Part shown: positions 45,874-58,230 of the stretch, piece after piece | How the letters are laid out: every line of letters starts with the position of its first letter | Numbering within the stretch: the first letter of the stretch is position 1 | From: Welwitschia mirabilis | Taxonomy: Eukaryota; Gnetophyta; Gnetopsida; Welwitschiales | Assembly (NCBI GenBank): GCA_051453625.1 | Contig: JBOZIK010000001.1 | Location: 143,386,780 to 143,450,779, forward strand | Length of the DNA: 64,000 nt | Reading direction: 5' to 3' | Position numbers and translations under genes: made by a program | Notes under the pieces: generated by a model | Database searches by the model: none | What the model was told of the DNA's origin: nothing | What the model saw: the letters and a program-made list of their open reading frames with translations, nothing else

Positions 45874-46167
45874 TGTTAGAATGTGGGCTGAGTGAATTAT
45901 TAAAAGGGGGTATTGTGTAAAGGACATTTTAGTGTTTCTTGTCTATTTAGGAGAACGGATTTAGAACTTTGAATCATTCACTCTCTTTGTTTATTTTGAA
46001 GATCGTGATGAAGATTCTACCCAAGCTCTAAACGTGTTTCTCTTTGGTTGGGTGAACTATTGTGCATGGACAAAGGCTACATGGAGGTAGAACCTTGTGA
46101 AACCTTTTTTGTCTTATCATTTTAGGTTTGTCTTCTTTCTGTCTCAGCACACCATGAATCCATAACA
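45874..46167 (+). repeat. Copia-type 5' LTR with PBS
   Basis: 294 bases from TGTTAGAATGTGG to ATCCATAACA, followed at once by AGAGTATTAGAGAC, a decayed form of the tRNA-iMet PBS. Plus orientation. The coding sequence that should follow is not recognisable. A diverged relative of this LTR lies at about 56876-57240. Confidence 0.65.
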
Positions 46168-46181
46168 AGAGTATTAGAGAC

Positions 46182-48489
46182 GATTGCATTGTATGTCAGA
46201 GTTGACCTAGCAGGGCCAACAAGAAAGTGGAGTGAACTTCAGGCAGAGCAAAGGAGAAGCAAATGCTTGGCATTGTATGCAGATATGAAAAACCCAAAGC
46301 TCTTGCACAGAAGTTTCCGCAGAAAGCTTCAAACAACAGATTGCTTTACCAGGCCCAAATTTTGAAAATTTGGAAGATTGTGATTGGTATTTTGTCACAG
46401 CATGAGAGCGACTTGGTTTTTCACATGGAATCCAAGACAAAGAACTTTAGAGTGTTTAAAAATGTCTGGGATAAGGTAGACTAGAATAACATGGAATTGC
46501 ATGTATATGAAATTGATAATAACAGGGTCATCAAATAAGGAAGACTCCCTTTGAAGGGTAGCTCTGTCATGAAAAGAATCATACATATAACATAGATGTA
46601 TAATAACAACTTAGCTAATAGTGTCTGAGAGAAGAAAACGTAGGTACACATCAACGTATAAATAAGACTAAGGGATTTTAGAACTGCAGTGCAAAAGGCA
46701 TTAATCAGTAGAATAATGAGCACGAAGCTACCTTCCATCATACAAAGTAGATGTTTTGTCCTTTTTATGAATGCTTCTGTGCTCAGTGATCTTTTGAATC
46801 AATTGATCATTTGTCAGTAGTATTCTTGTACTGATCTTTATTCGATAGTTGTTCCCAAATATCTTGAATCATTTGTCCTTTCGGAATGTTCGATTTATTA
46901 CTGCTATAGCTTGTTTACCATGTTTCTCATTGATTCCAAGCTTAGTATTCTCCTGGGGTTTCTTTAATTGCAGGTCAGCAAGTTGTTTGTTTTGAATTTA
47001 ACTGTTTCTTTGTTTCATTTAGCTTGTTATGCCTTCTTGTTATTCTTTTTATTCAGTTGATAAGTATCTTATTGTCATTGCAAAGTATCTTGATTCAATT
47101 TTGTTGAACATTGAGCAGCTAGTTTACTCCAATGTTTTGGCTTTTTCTGCACTGATGTATTGCTTGTATAATATTGAATGTACTTTTAATCCTATATTTT
47201 GAGCAAGTTGTTTTCTTTGTTCCTGGAAAGTTTCGTCGTTTTTCCCAGGTAAGAATCGTTTCATGTATCACCAATATGTTGTAAGCCACAAAGAAAATTT
47301 AGCTTTATCTTCCTCTGTTCTATAACTTCTAAGTCAATTTTCTTTATTTATAGAGCGATACACTTATTTTCATCTCTTCATTTTCTATTGCCAGAAGTAA
47401 TAACATTTCTCAGGCTCTGTCTCAGATTCCTTGAATGCATTGGATAATTTTCGCATTGTAATGATTGCAGATCCCTTAGTTTCACTTCTCTTTTGATCCA
47501 ATTCTCTCTAGTTGGTTTGATATACCCTTTAATCTTTAAACGTTTTCTTTAATGACTATATTTGTATGACCTTTCAACATATCCTACCTTTCTGCAGTCT
47601 AGAAACCTTGACTCTTTGGATTCTACTCATATTTTGGCGTGTTTGCCTACTTAAGTTCTTCATTTGATCTTTGAATTTCAACATCCTCAATTGCAGTTTC
47701 TTGATCCTGGCTTGAAGCCTTGTTTGCATGAAACAATGATCTATTGGCTTTGCGAATGTTATTTCTGGCGGTTTTCTTTAAAGTGAATATTGCTCCTTGT
47801 GAGTTATCTGTTTCACTTCTTTACATCTTCTGTTGTATCATTTTAGCTCAATTGCTTTTTTTCTGAGATGCTTCTTTGGAACAGCACTGAAGCATGCATT
47901 TAATTCTAAAAGATTTATATGTTTTCTGTTCATTTTTGCTGATGTTGTGTGATGTCTGAGTTCATATTTTCATTAATTTGCATTCATCTGTTAGCGTTGG
48001 AATGTCTTGTTATCCAAGTTTCAAGAGTCCTCTATGTATTTCAACTTATCCATGTCTCTGAAATCTGTTTGTTACAACCTCTTGCAAAATTAATTTATCT
48101 ACATTGATTTCTGATACTGTTCAAGATATTCAAAGTCAATGAATGGCCATTCAAGAAGTAAAATCCAAGTATTATTTACGTGTGAATAATATAGTTCAAC
48201 TTCACAATCGTGGACATTTGTGTGGCTTAAGTTTCTTTGTGTACAAGTTCTTCATTTGAGGAACTCCAGCTAAACAAGCCTTTTAGCTTCATTGTCCCTA
48301 TTCTTTTGACACCTTTTCTTAATTGATGTTGTTTGTGCATCCTTCTTGTTGACATTGTGCTTAAGTATTTGTTTTCTTATGGCTAATCTGGTCACTTGCT
48401 TTCTCTTTAGTTGAGCTGGTATCTTTGTTGCTAGTTCACCTGGTAATCATTCCACTTCATTCATTTTATTTGCATGGAATTTAACTATT
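46182..48489. other. T-rich non-coding sequence
   Basis: No transposon or host protein motif was found. It lies between an LTR/PBS and the LTR of a Copia and could be the internal region of a non-coding (LARD-type) element or an intron. Neither is shown by the sequence. Confidence 0.45.
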
Positions 48490-48580
48490 TGTTAGAAAAT
48501 GTGGCAGAGCATAAACAAAAGGCAAACAGCAAAACACCAGATCTAACGTGGAAACCCCAATGTGGGGAAAAATGAAGAAG

Positions 48581-48929
48581 TGTTACGAATTCAGAAAGAA
48601 AATTGTGCTAAAGCATCCAGAACAGCACGCATAATATCAAAACCAGGATTTAACATGAAAACCCTTTCGGGTAAAAACCATGGGAAGCAGGCAGAGCTAT
48701 CTTGGGTGGAGCAAGGGAAAAGTATCAAATTTGGTATAACAAACCCTCCACACAACCCCTTTAAATAGGGTTAGGGTTTCAAGCCAACTCAAAGACCACA
48801 TTTAGTCTTTTCCCCTTTTATCTCTAAAGGGAGTTTACATAACTTCCCTTTACAATGTGTTTAATTACCAAAAGGGACAATGTTTAAAAATATAATGTTA
48901 TAGCATTAATTTGGCTTCATATCCCAACA
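48581..48929 (-). repeat. 3' LTR of element 4
   Basis: 349 bases, TGTTACGAATTC to ATATCCCAACA. It includes AACCCCTTTAAATAGGGTTA, with a TTTAAATA box. Confidence 0.85.
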
Positions 48930-48949
48930 TTCTACACTTAAACAAAATT

Positions 48950-50621
48950 AGCGGCCTCCAAGATCTTCAATTTTGCTCCAAACTCTGCCAAAGAGATGCC
49001 TGCTTCCAACTCGATCATCAACCTAAGCCGAGTCCACTGCAACAGGTCCTCTACTTCAGCCATCCACAGCCTTCGCAAGGAAATCAATAAGGTTATTCTT
49101 GGTATGAATCTTCCACATCTCCAGCACTCCTTTCTTCATCATCTACCTAATGAAATGATACTTAACGTCAATGTGCTTGGCTCGTGCATGATATATTGGA
49201 TTTCCGCTAAGCTGAATGGCACTATATCACAGAATAGCCCAAACTTGGATTGCTTCAAGCCAAGACATCCAAGAAAACCATGTAGCCATACTAGTTCTTT
49301 TGTAGCCTCAGTCAATGCCACATATTTTGCCTCTGTAGTTGACAATACCACATCAGCCTATAAACATGACCTCCAACTTACTGCAGCACCACCTAGAGTA
49401 AAAACATACCCTAAAGTCAATCTTCTAGTATCTCTGCAACCAGCAAACTCTAAATCCACGTAACCCGTCAGTTGCAAACCAACACCTCCAAAACACAAGC
49501 ACATATCCAGTGTGCCTCTCAAATATCTAAAGACCCACTTGACAACCTTCCAGTGCTCTAGACCTGGATTACTCAAAAAATGTGAGACAACTCCAATTGC
49601 ATAAGCAATACCTGGCCTTGTGCGAACTATAGCATACATCAAACTACCAACAACAAATGTATAAGGAACACTCGCCATCTCAGCCTTTTCCTTATCTAAA
49701 GGCAGACAATTCCTGAGAGACAATTGAAATTGTGAACCAAGAGGAGTACCAACAAGGTTGCAATCAGCCATGCTGAGGCGTTTCAAAACCTTCCTCACAT
49801 ATTCTGCTTGACTAAGCCAAAGTCTCCTGTTAGACCTCTCTCTACTAATGCTCATGCCTAGGATTTTCCTAGCAGCCGCAAAATCCTTAGTGGCAAAGGA
49901 TCTAGACATCTCATCCTTCAAACGTTTCATCTCACTCCTGTCATTTCCAGCCAAAAGCATGTCATCAACATAAGGCATCAGGATAACAAGCTTACGTGAT
50001 TTTCCAATGTTCAAGTAGACACAGTAATCATAATCAGATTTGGAATATCCCTGCTTTTGCATGAATCATCAACCTTCTTGTACCATTGCTAAGAGGCATG
50101 TTTCAGGCCATAAAGAGACTTTCCCAACCTACACACAACGTTTTTCTTTCCAATGTCCAACCCCTCTGGTACCTGCATATAGATTTGTTCTCCCATATCA
50201 TCATGGAGAAAAACAGTTCTTATATCTAGTTGTTCCAAAACCAAATCAAGATTGGCAACCAATGACAACAAAATATGTATAGAACTGTGCTTAACAACTA
50301 GAGAGAAATCTCAATGAAATCAATACCATGTCTTTGACTAAACCCTTTAACAACCAACCTTGCTTTATAACGTTTGGAATCATTAGCCTCAGATTTCAAG
50401 ACACAGTCCCATCTGCATTTCAAAGCCTTCTTCCCTTCTAGCAAGGGCATCAAATCCCATGTTTTGTTCGTCTCCAAGGACTTCATCTCTTCATCCATCG
50501 CAACTTTCCATTTCTTGGACTCAGGTGAAGAGATGGCTTCAGCATAAGTTTTAGGTTCTCCATTGTCAATATTCAAAACATACTGCAAAGATGGAGAATA
50601 CCGTTCTAGTGGTCTAGTCAC
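48950..50621 (-). pseudogene. pol: Element 4 reverse transcriptase and RNase H
   Basis: RT starts near KTYAEAISSPESKKWKVAMD and continues through ALKCRWDCVLKSE, RYKARLVVKGFSQRHGIDF (50310), QLDIRTVFLHDDMGEQIYMQ, KSLYGLKHAS, and DYDYCVYLNIG. The active site PYVDDMLLAGND (about 49960) is intact, followed by TKDFAAARKILGMSI and VGSLMYAIVRTRPGIAYAI. RNase H: LTGYVDLEFAGCRDTRRLTL, LSTTEAKYVALTEATKELVW, and a diverged end. Stops or frame changes at about 50290, 50080, 49355 and in the RNase H tail break the frame. 'YVDDML.AG' is typical of the Tork lineage. Confidence 0.88.
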
Positions 50622-50759
50622 TCCGGTAAATCTTCTGACCCAATGTTGTTGATTCGTTGCTTCATCATCAAAACTTTGTCCAACGTTTTCACTATTCCAA
50701 TTAGATCCAACATCTGAACCAGACTAATCAGAGCTAGAACTTGAGCTCTCTATCTGTTG

Positions 50760-52123
50760 CTAGATTCCCTCATCAACATGATCATCCTCAACTGCTTCAG
50801 GCCTTTGCAAGGTGTGACAATCAGAGCTTCCCTCACTCTGATTGCTCTCCTGTGCCCCAAAAAACATCACGTCTTCAACAAACTCAACATCACATGACCT
50901 CACAATTTTATGAGCCACAGGATCCCAAAGCCTATACCCAAAGTTAACAACACCATAACCCAAGAAAACGCATTTCCTACCTCTATCATCCAACTTCCCT
51001 GTCCCTTGCAAGTGCACATAAGCTACACAACCGTAAATCCTCAAATGTGAAAGACTCACCGAGCTCCCACTCCAGAGAGATTCTAGGACATCACCATTTA
51101 AAGCTAAATGTGGTGATCTATTGATCAGGTATGTAGTTGTCTTAGCAGCCTATGCCCAATATGCTTTAGGCATTCCAAATGAAGATAGCATGGATGTAAT
51201 TCTATCCAGGATAGTTCTGTCATATCTTTTAGCTATCTCGTTGTTCTGAGAAGAACCAGGTGGAGTCACCATATGCACAATTCCTGCTTCCTAACAAAAC
51301 ACAGCAAACTCATGCAAGGTATATTCACCTCCATTATTAGTCACCAATGATTTTTCTTTTAGACTTATTTTCAATCCGAGCCTTAAATTCTTTGAATCTA
51401 CTCAAAGCCTAACTTTTAAAATGCATAAAGTAAACCCATGTCTTCCTACTGAATCTAACTATAAAAGAAATAAAATACACAGACCCACCCAAGGAAATAA
51501 CAGACATGGGACCAACAATATCAGAATAGACGACGTCAAGATTTCCTACATTTCTATATATAGGATTTCTCTTAAAATTCATACATCTACTTTTGCTAAA
51601 AGCACAATCATCAAAAGTCAAGAGAAATAGAAGAGAAATTAGGGAGAAGTAATTTCGAAGATAATACCTTCATCCCAACAGCACTCAAGCGACCCAGTCA
51701 TTGATGCCATAAGAAAATCTCATCTATAGTAGCAACAACCACAGTACCACCAACAGCCTTCGATCTAAGAATATACAAGATGCCTTCCTTCTTTCCCTGC
51801 AACAAAGTCATGGCTCCTTTGCTAACTTTCCATCTGCCACTTTCATGCACAACTTTACAACCAAGATCATCCAGCTGGTCAAAAGAAATCAGATTATTAG
51901 CCAACTTGGGAACATGATGTATGTTTCTCAATGTGAGTCTCTGGCCTCCATCCTGTTCTAGGATCATCGTACCAACTCGATCAACACTACAAACTCTATC
52001 ATCCCCTAGATAAATCAGCTGCCAGCGATCTGTATTCAGAGAAATATTCTCTAAAAGGACAAATGTGGAAGGAAGCTCCAGGACCAACAATCCAGATACC
52101 AAGAGCAGTATATATGGAAACAT
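50760..52123 (-). pseudogene. pol: Element 4 protease region, pre-integrase and integrase
   Basis: Order on the minus strand: a protease-adjacent block (NTDRWQLIYLGDDRVCSVDR, LRNIHHVPKLANNLISFDQL) and a pre-integrase end (ATIDEIFLWHQ). Integrase starts with DDCAFSKSRCMNF and LDVVYSDIVGPMSVISLGGS (51560); its core is heavily broken. The end domain is LSHLRIYGCVAYVHLQGTGK, KCVFLGYGVVNFGYRLWDP (51059-50900). The protease DSGAS motif was not found in a clean frame. Confidence 0.82.
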
Positions 52124-52126
52124 TAA

Positions 52127-52900
52127 CTATACATCAGCAGCTACCAGAACAACAGCTGCTTCACCATCTGAAGCAAGCTTAGCTTCTCCAGACTCTACCC
52201 TTGTCTCCTTCTTTTTGTTCTTCAAAAAATGACAATCCTTCCGAAGGTGACCTCTCTTCTTGCAGTTCCAGCAAACTGGTCCTCTATCAAAAGATTTCCC
52301 TCCACTATGACTTGCTACACGTTTTCCACCTCTGACTTGCGAATGACCTCTCCTAGCATTCAAAGCCTCTCTACACATTAAGGCTTCAGAACCTGTGTCC
52401 ACGGATCTATGATGCCTTTTCGCATCTATCAGCTTCGCAATTACTGTATCATATTCAGGCAAATGCCAAGATGTGATAGTCAAGGTTGTCCTCACAGTCC
52501 CCCATGAATCCAAAAGAGAACTCAGGAAGCCGCAGACCTTCAGATCTTCATCAAAATCAATACCCAAGACTCTTACTTGAGCAAACAAACCATTCATGTT
52601 GTCTAGGTGATTCTGCAATGGGGCACCTTCCTACACCTTCATCTTGAAGATCCTCTTCATGGTATAATATGTGTTCATACCAGTAGGTTGGTCATACCTC
52701 CCCTTCAGCATTCTCCAAAGAATCCTAGCTTCATTCAACATCCTGTAAAAATTCAGGATTCCTTCACTAACACGAGAACGAAGGTAACTTGTTGCCTGTC
52801 GATTCATATCTCTCCAAGTAGCATTTGGATATTTCTGGTTAAACTCGCCTGGTGTCAAACCAGTTTTTGAGATTGCCTCTTGCTTTGTCAAAAGAGCCAA
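52127..52900 (-). pseudogene. gag: Element 4 gag
   Basis: Two open pieces separated by one stop: 52900-52631 (GEFNQKYPNATWRDMNRQA, then LWRMLKGRYDQPTGMNTYYT) and 52618-52127 (LQNHLDNMNGLFAQVRVLG, FLSSLLDSWGTVRTTLT, VIAKLIDAKRHHRS). The zinc knuckle CWNCKKRGHLRKDC is intact. These are the UBN2-type capsid and nucleocapsid of Copia. The N-terminal end is shortened or diverged. Confidence 0.85.
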
Positions 52901-53095
52901 ATCGTAGCCCTTAAGGTACAGGCGTCTTCCATTAGGACCTTCCAGTTCAGCCAGTTTTTAGCCCCTTTTAGTCTACCCTCATTCTGCAATCAGTCCATTA
53001 CAAATTGCATAGCCTATACAAACGATGCGGGAGTTGTAGGACGTCGAAAAATGATTGTACGCCACAAGTTGTAATGCTTCAATTTGCAACAATAG

Positions 53096-53111
53096 CAGCT
53101 TTGATACCACT
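53096..53111 (-). other. Primer binding site of element 4
   Basis: Minus-strand AAGTGGTATCAAAGC, one base from the tRNA-iMet-type PBS, next to the 5' LTR. Confidence 0.85.
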
Positions 53112-53482
53112 TCTTATCAATTTAGAAAGAAAACTGTGCTAAAGCATCTAGAACAACAAGCAAAATATCAACACCAGGATCTAACATGGAAACCCTTTGA
53201 GAAAAAAAACCTAGGAAACGAGCAAAGCTCTTTTAGGTTGAGCAAGGAAAAAGTATCAAATATGGTACAACGAACCCTCCACACAACCCCTTTAAATAGG
53301 GTTAAGGTCTCAAGCCAACTCAAAGACAACATTCAGTCCTTTCCCCTTTCTATCTTTTGTTTACATTTGTTAACTACCTAAAGTGAATTTACATAACTTC
53401 CCTTTATAGCATGTTTACTTACAAAGAGGACAATGTTTAAAAATATAATGTTAAAACATTAATTTCGCCTCACACCCCGATA
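53112..53482 (-). repeat. 5' LTR of element 4
   Basis: 371 bases, homologous to 48581-48929 with a short extra stretch (TTTGTTTACATTTGTTAACT). The terminal TG and CA are mutated (TC and TA). Confidence 0.82.
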
Positions 53483-53939
53483 GGAAGTAATGCAGGGCAC
53501 TCTTATTCAAATGGAAGGGTAAGCAGATAGACCATCCTCACTAGCCGATATTGTTCATCTCTTGATTGATGCATATACCATGTCCCTATTCCTCTTTTAA
53601 AGATTTTTAGGGTAAAAACCCTAATTTTATATACAATCAGAACTTTCTAGATGACTCTAATTTTAACTTCCCCTTTTTAACACCCCCCAACCCAAACCCT
53701 AACCTTTTTTTAAAAAAATTATTATTCAATAAGAAGGGAATTACAAATTTTAAATATCATGGCAACAATACAAAGGGAATGAAAAGCATAACAAGAGATT
53801 TGGCTTTACTTCTAACAATTCTCCCTTTTGCAGACAAATCTGATGAGCCTCAAAGGAAACAAGAGAGATGCATTACTTCAAATGCCATTTGCTCACGTCA
53901 CCACAATTCCAAGCTTTTCTTTGCAGAAGTTATTCTTCT

Positions 53940-55534
53940 CCACTGCCACTACCTTTGTAAGTGCGTTAGCAACATTTACCTTAGTATATATTTTATGTAC
54001 ATCAACTACCTTGTTTTGAACAATCTCTCTCACAAAATGAAATTGGATGTGAACGTGTTTTGTCCTTGCCTGAAATGTTAACTCTTTGCTAAGTGTATCC
54101 CACTTTGACTATCACAAAACATATAACACCTCTTCTATTTTAACCCAATAGAACTGAGAAACTTAAGCAACAAAATCACTCCTTTACATGCCTCTATGAG
54201 AGCCACATACTCTTGCCTTTGTAATGGACAAAGTCACTAATAGTTGAAGACATGACAACCAACTAACCACTCCTCCACTGAATGTAAAGGTATAACCTGT
54301 AGTGGAATGTGTGCTATCCAAATCTGTTGCAAAATTAGCATCTACAAAACCTTATAAGCTTAAATCTCCATTACCAAAACCTAGGCGATCCCTTTGTGTA
54401 CCCTTCAAATATCCAAGAATCCATTTTACCGCAAGCCAATGATTCAAACTAAAATTATCATGTATTTTACTAACCACTCCTACTGCATGGGCAATGTTAA
54501 GACGAGTACATGGCATGGCATAGGACGAGTACATCGCATGGCATACATAACAGATCCTCCTGCAAACGTATATGGAACATGCTCTACTTTTGTAGTTTCT
54601 TCTTGAGAATAGGGGCAGTCTCCTCTAGATAGCTTGAGATGATGAGCCAAAGGCATGCTCATTGGTTTGGCATCTTTCATGCCAAAACTTTCAAGAACCT
54701 TACCAATGTAATCACTTTAGAGAAGCCACACCCTATTTTACTTTTGCCCTTGCAAAATTTTCTTTACTTGCTCCAAATTTTTCATAGCAAATTGCTTGCT
54801 CAATTCAGCCTTCAAATGCTTGATTTTAGCTTTATCATTTCCTACAATCAACATGTCATCAACATACAACAGCAAGATAACAAATTTATTTGAGACACTT
54901 CCACAGAAGTATACACAATGATCAAATTGACTCCCCTCCTATGATTGTTTCTTCATGAATAGATCAAACTTCTTATACCATTGTCTTGGGGACTGTTTGA
55001 AACCATAAAGACTCTTCCTTAAACGACAGACTAAATTGAAATGTTGCTTGCCCACATACCCCTTAGGTTGGTACAAGTAAATTTCCTCATTTAATTCACT
55101 ATGTAAGAAGGTTGCCTTTATATCTAAGTGTTCCAATTCCAAATCCAAGAAAGCAACAAGAGAAAGCACTATGTGTATCAAGGAATGCTTCATAATAAAG
55201 GAAAAGATATCAGTAAAATCAGTACTTGGCTTTTGTGTATCACCTTTCACTACCAACATGGCCTTCTAATATTTCTTTCCATTTGCCTCATCTTTCCGAA
55301 AACCCACCTACTATGGAGAGCTTTATGTCCCTTTGGCGAATTCATCGATTCCCATCTATTGTTATCTTTCAAAGATTTCCATTCATCTTCCATGGTTGCC
55401 TTCCATTTGGCAGCAGTAACACCAGAAAATGCTTCTTCAATCATTGCCAGTTCTCCACTAACACTGTGAGGAACATAGTGCAATGAAGAAGAATACCTAT
55501 TAAGGGGATAAGAAGTTCTGGTAGAACGCCTCAC
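53940..55534 (-). pseudogene. pol: Element 5 reverse transcriptase and RNase H
   Basis: RT: AAKWKATMEDEWKSLKDNNR (55440), KALHSRWVFGK, KPSTDFTDIFSFIMKH, LELEHLDIKATFLHSELNEE and LVCRLRKSLYGFKQSPRQWY (55020). The plus text at 54840-54890 encodes the YVDDML region. Then MKDAKPMSMPLAHHLKLS, YTFAGGSVMYAM, and NHWLAVKWILGYLKGTQRD (54400). RNase H: STTGYTFTFSGGVVSWLSC and IQFHFVREIVQNKVVDVHK (54000). Stops and small deletions throughout; inactive. A Tork-type relative of element 4. Confidence 0.82.
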
Positions 55535-55671
55535 CTAATGAGATGGGTCAATGGGTGTTTCTGGTTCTTCTTTCTCCTCTTCATCCACAGACATCTCATT
55601 ACACTATAAATCAGCATTTTCTATTTCAGGGACCTATTCTACTTCTTACTTCTCATCATGTATTTCATCTC

Positions 55672-56310
55672 TTAGTCTGCAAGATTGTTGCAGGAGGCCA
55701 AAATCGAAATTGCCTGATTCCCATATTGAAAACAATAAAGAATCACTTGCTCTCTGAATTTAACATCACAAGGCCTTATTATTCGATTGGCTTCTGGATC
55801 CCATAGTCTACAACCAAGCCCATCCTCACCATAGCCAACAAAAATGTATCGTTTGGATCTTTCCTGCAACTTAGTGCTAGTTTCTTTCTAAATATGCAAA
55901 TAAGCCTTACATACAAAAATTCTTAACGCTTGTAAGAGACATCCTTACCTATCCATGATATTTCTGGAAGTCCATTGTTAAGGGAGGAATGAGGAGACCT
56001 ATTGACCAAGTAATCAGCAGTCGTCACTGCTTCTACCCAGAAAGTCTTGGACAAACTTACCCTAGCTACCATAGATCTAGCATGTTCTAGCAATGTTCAA
56101 TTGCATCTTTTAACAACCTCGGCTTCTTGTGGTGTGCCAGGAGGTGTACAAATGTGATGTTTTCCTTTGTCTTCAAATGTATGTGAAAAAGTAGGAAGTA
56201 ATGATTGAGACTCTAATAAGCTTATATCAGAGTCCCTAGTGTGTCCAAGACGTTTGTGCCAAATATCACCCACCTTTGAATCTGTAGTAGTAGTTGCAAC
56301 ATTCATGTCT
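55672..56310 (-). pseudogene. pol: Element 5 pre-integrase and integrase remnant with internal deletion
   Basis: At 56306-56097 the minus strand reads VGDIWHKRLGHTRDSDISLL (pre-integrase) and then FEDKGKHHICTPPGTPQEA, which belongs to the end of the catalytic core. The first and second catalytic Asp and most of the core are missing in between. The end domain continues at 55869 (KRYIFVGYGEDGLGCRLWDP, RPCDVKF). Confidence 0.8.
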
Positions 56311-56875
56311 ATAACAACAGCAGTCAGCCCATGTGCCTCTACTTCTCACGTCTACAACAACAGTTGTGGTGTTAATCTGTTTTGGGTCTGACAGATGGTG
56401 AAAAACATGTCAGCTAAATCTGGATTTCTGATCTGAACTTTTGTGGACTGTTATGGACTGATACAAAAGTGGATTACGTTATCCTCCAATCTGATTTATG
56501 GTTGCATATATGATTAGAAAATCTGGTCAGCATGGCTCTAACAAATGTGGTACATCACTAAGTCATTACCAAAGCAAGATTAATAAATGGCCACCAAAAC
56601 AAGCTCGAGCAACAAAACTGAATAGAAGCGAACCTGAAAAATGAAAAGATTGCTGATTCTCATGCTATGATATTGTCCCCTGGTCAACTGGCTTTCCACT
56701 GTGCTGATGAGCTTTTGGTAAGTGCTATATAGTGAAGCCCAATTTATTTTCCTTTGGCCAAGTAGTTAATGTGTGTGCCTCCTATGAGGTTCACTATGTA
56801 AGCTCCTTTTGCTATCTTAAGCTGTAACCCAAAATCTTTGTGAAATATGTGTTCTTACAGAATTACCTTGGTACA
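56311..56875. other. No gene recognised
   Basis: Sequence beyond the element 5 pre-integrase. No gag, PBS or LTR of element 5 is visible, so its 5' half is deleted or too decayed. Confidence 0.45.
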
Positions 56876-57240
56876 TGTTGTCATATAGGAGTTCAATGAA
56901 TTATTAAATCTGGTTTTACATCACAAGCAACTTTCAGAGGCTTTTAGTCTATTCAACACTGCCAGATTAGAGGCTTTTGTATTTTATCCATACTATTTGA
57001 ATAATTGTAGTCTAAAGGTTGTGCGAAGCACTGTGAAGGTCATACCAGTGATGTGAGTGTATTTTGCCTCAATGGCTTGTTTCTCTAGAAGTCGTGAACA
57101 TAAGAGCTATGCACTGTTTCCAAGTATACACCTTGGCAGGAGGTTGAACCTTGTTAAATCTTTGTTGTGTCTTCTTTTGTGTTTTTTCCCTTTCTTTCTT
57201 TTCTTTTGCTGCAGAGTAGATTTGGTAGCATTTTTGTAAC
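56876..57240 (+). repeat. Decayed relative of the LTR at 45874
   Basis: Shares ordered blocks with 45874-46167: CAATGAATTATTAAA, TAGTCTATT, CTTGTTTCTCT, GAGGTTGAACCTTGTTAAA and TTTGTTGTGTCTT, but is longer and far diverged. Boundaries are approximate. Confidence 0.45.
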
Positions 57241-57600
57241 TTCAGGTTTTATTTTCCATGTGCACACTACAGACAAAAGATCATTTGGCAGGGCCTGAAG
57301 TCTAGAATGTTTATACAAACCTGACATTAGAAATTCGTCAAGCCAATATATTTCTATGTACTTTATATTTATTTTGAAGTGATAACGACTTTCATCTTGT
57401 GAAAGTGATTTTTTTAAATAAAAGTCATTTTTGGTTGCTAAGGTCTTTTAGATTTAAATTACACTGAATATCATTGTCTATGCCACTTCCCTATAAATTC
57501 TTTTGTTTTTCTTCATTTGGATCTCCAAACAAAAACCTGTGATTTCCTTCTGTTGCATGCTTCTGTAATAATTGTTACCAAATCTGGGATCTCACAACAG

Positions 57601-57665
57601 TCTTGTAAGCTATCTATTTGGGTAGCAAAGTGTAATCTTGTAAGCCATCTATTTTTGTAGCAAAG
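57601..57665. repeat. Short tandem duplication, period 35 bp
   Basis: 57601-57630 and 57636-57665 match in all but a few bases (TCTTGTAAGC, ATCTATTT, GTAGCAAAG). Confidence 0.85.
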
Positions 57666-57924
57666 CAACAGCACCACATGCATGATGAGAAGACATTCAA
57701 AATTTTTTGGATGTCCATACAATCTTATTTCAGATTTCTACACAGTTTTTTGGCATTTGTAGCTCACAGACTTTTTTCAATTATTTGTTGGATTAGTGGT
57801 CTGTTTCTGACCCTACCATGCCATCCCATAACAAGGTTTTGCACAAAGGTATCTATAGTTGCATATTACATATCTTTTTGTATTAGTGTGAGGTATTATG
57901 GATGACAGAAAGGACATTTGTTTT

Positions 57925-58180
57925 AAACTTTTAATAGACAAGTTTGATGGCCATAATTATAACTTGCAGAAGATTCAAGGTGGAGGATGTGTTGCATGAG
58001 CACGATCTCAAGTTTCTTGTAAAGAGGTCAACTGTGAAACTGACCATATTATCATTGAATGATATATAATGGACTAAGAAGCTCTTAGAATTATTCAGCA
58101 TTTTTTGGATCATTGCATTCTCACAAAAGTGCAACATGAAATCACTGCACATGGTTTGTGGCATAGATTTAGTTAGAGAC
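57925..58180 (+). pseudogene. Copia gag N-terminal fragment
   Basis: The plus strand reads IDKFDGHNYNL, then after a frame change FKVEDVLHEHDLKFLVKR, and further on EALRIIQHFLDHCILTKVQH and EITAHGLW. This is the order of a Copia gag start (FDG.N...WK..M.D.L, then W and the IR.L helix). It is heavily damaged. Confidence 0.55.
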
Positions 58181-58230
58181 AATGATCAATCATGGCTTCT
58201 TACATCGAAAACTACAAAGCTTAAGACCAA

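Larger units (their letters stand above)
48581..53482 (-). mobile_element. Copia element 4 (Tork-like), nearly complete, nested
   Basis: LTRs at 53112-53482 (5') and 48581-48929 (3'), a PBS next to the 5' LTR, and one gag-pol between. The flanking 5-mers AGAAG (48576-48580) and GGAAG (53483-53487) agree at four of five bases. It is the least decayed element here: its domains have long open frames. It sits inside the LTR of element 5. Confidence 0.88.
48490..56310 (-). mobile_element. Copia element 5, with a younger Copia inserted in its 3' LTR
   Basis: Minus-strand Copia. Its 3' LTR is in two pieces (48490-48580 and 53483-53817) around element 4. Rejoined in order, the outer ends are TGTTAGAA and TTCTAACA, perfect inverted repeats as expected of one LTR. 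A PPT (minus-strand GCAAAAGGGAGAAT) lies at 53818-53831. Then follow RNase H, RT, integrase end and pre-integrase to about 56310. No 5' LTR or gag was found beyond it. Confidence 0.72.
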
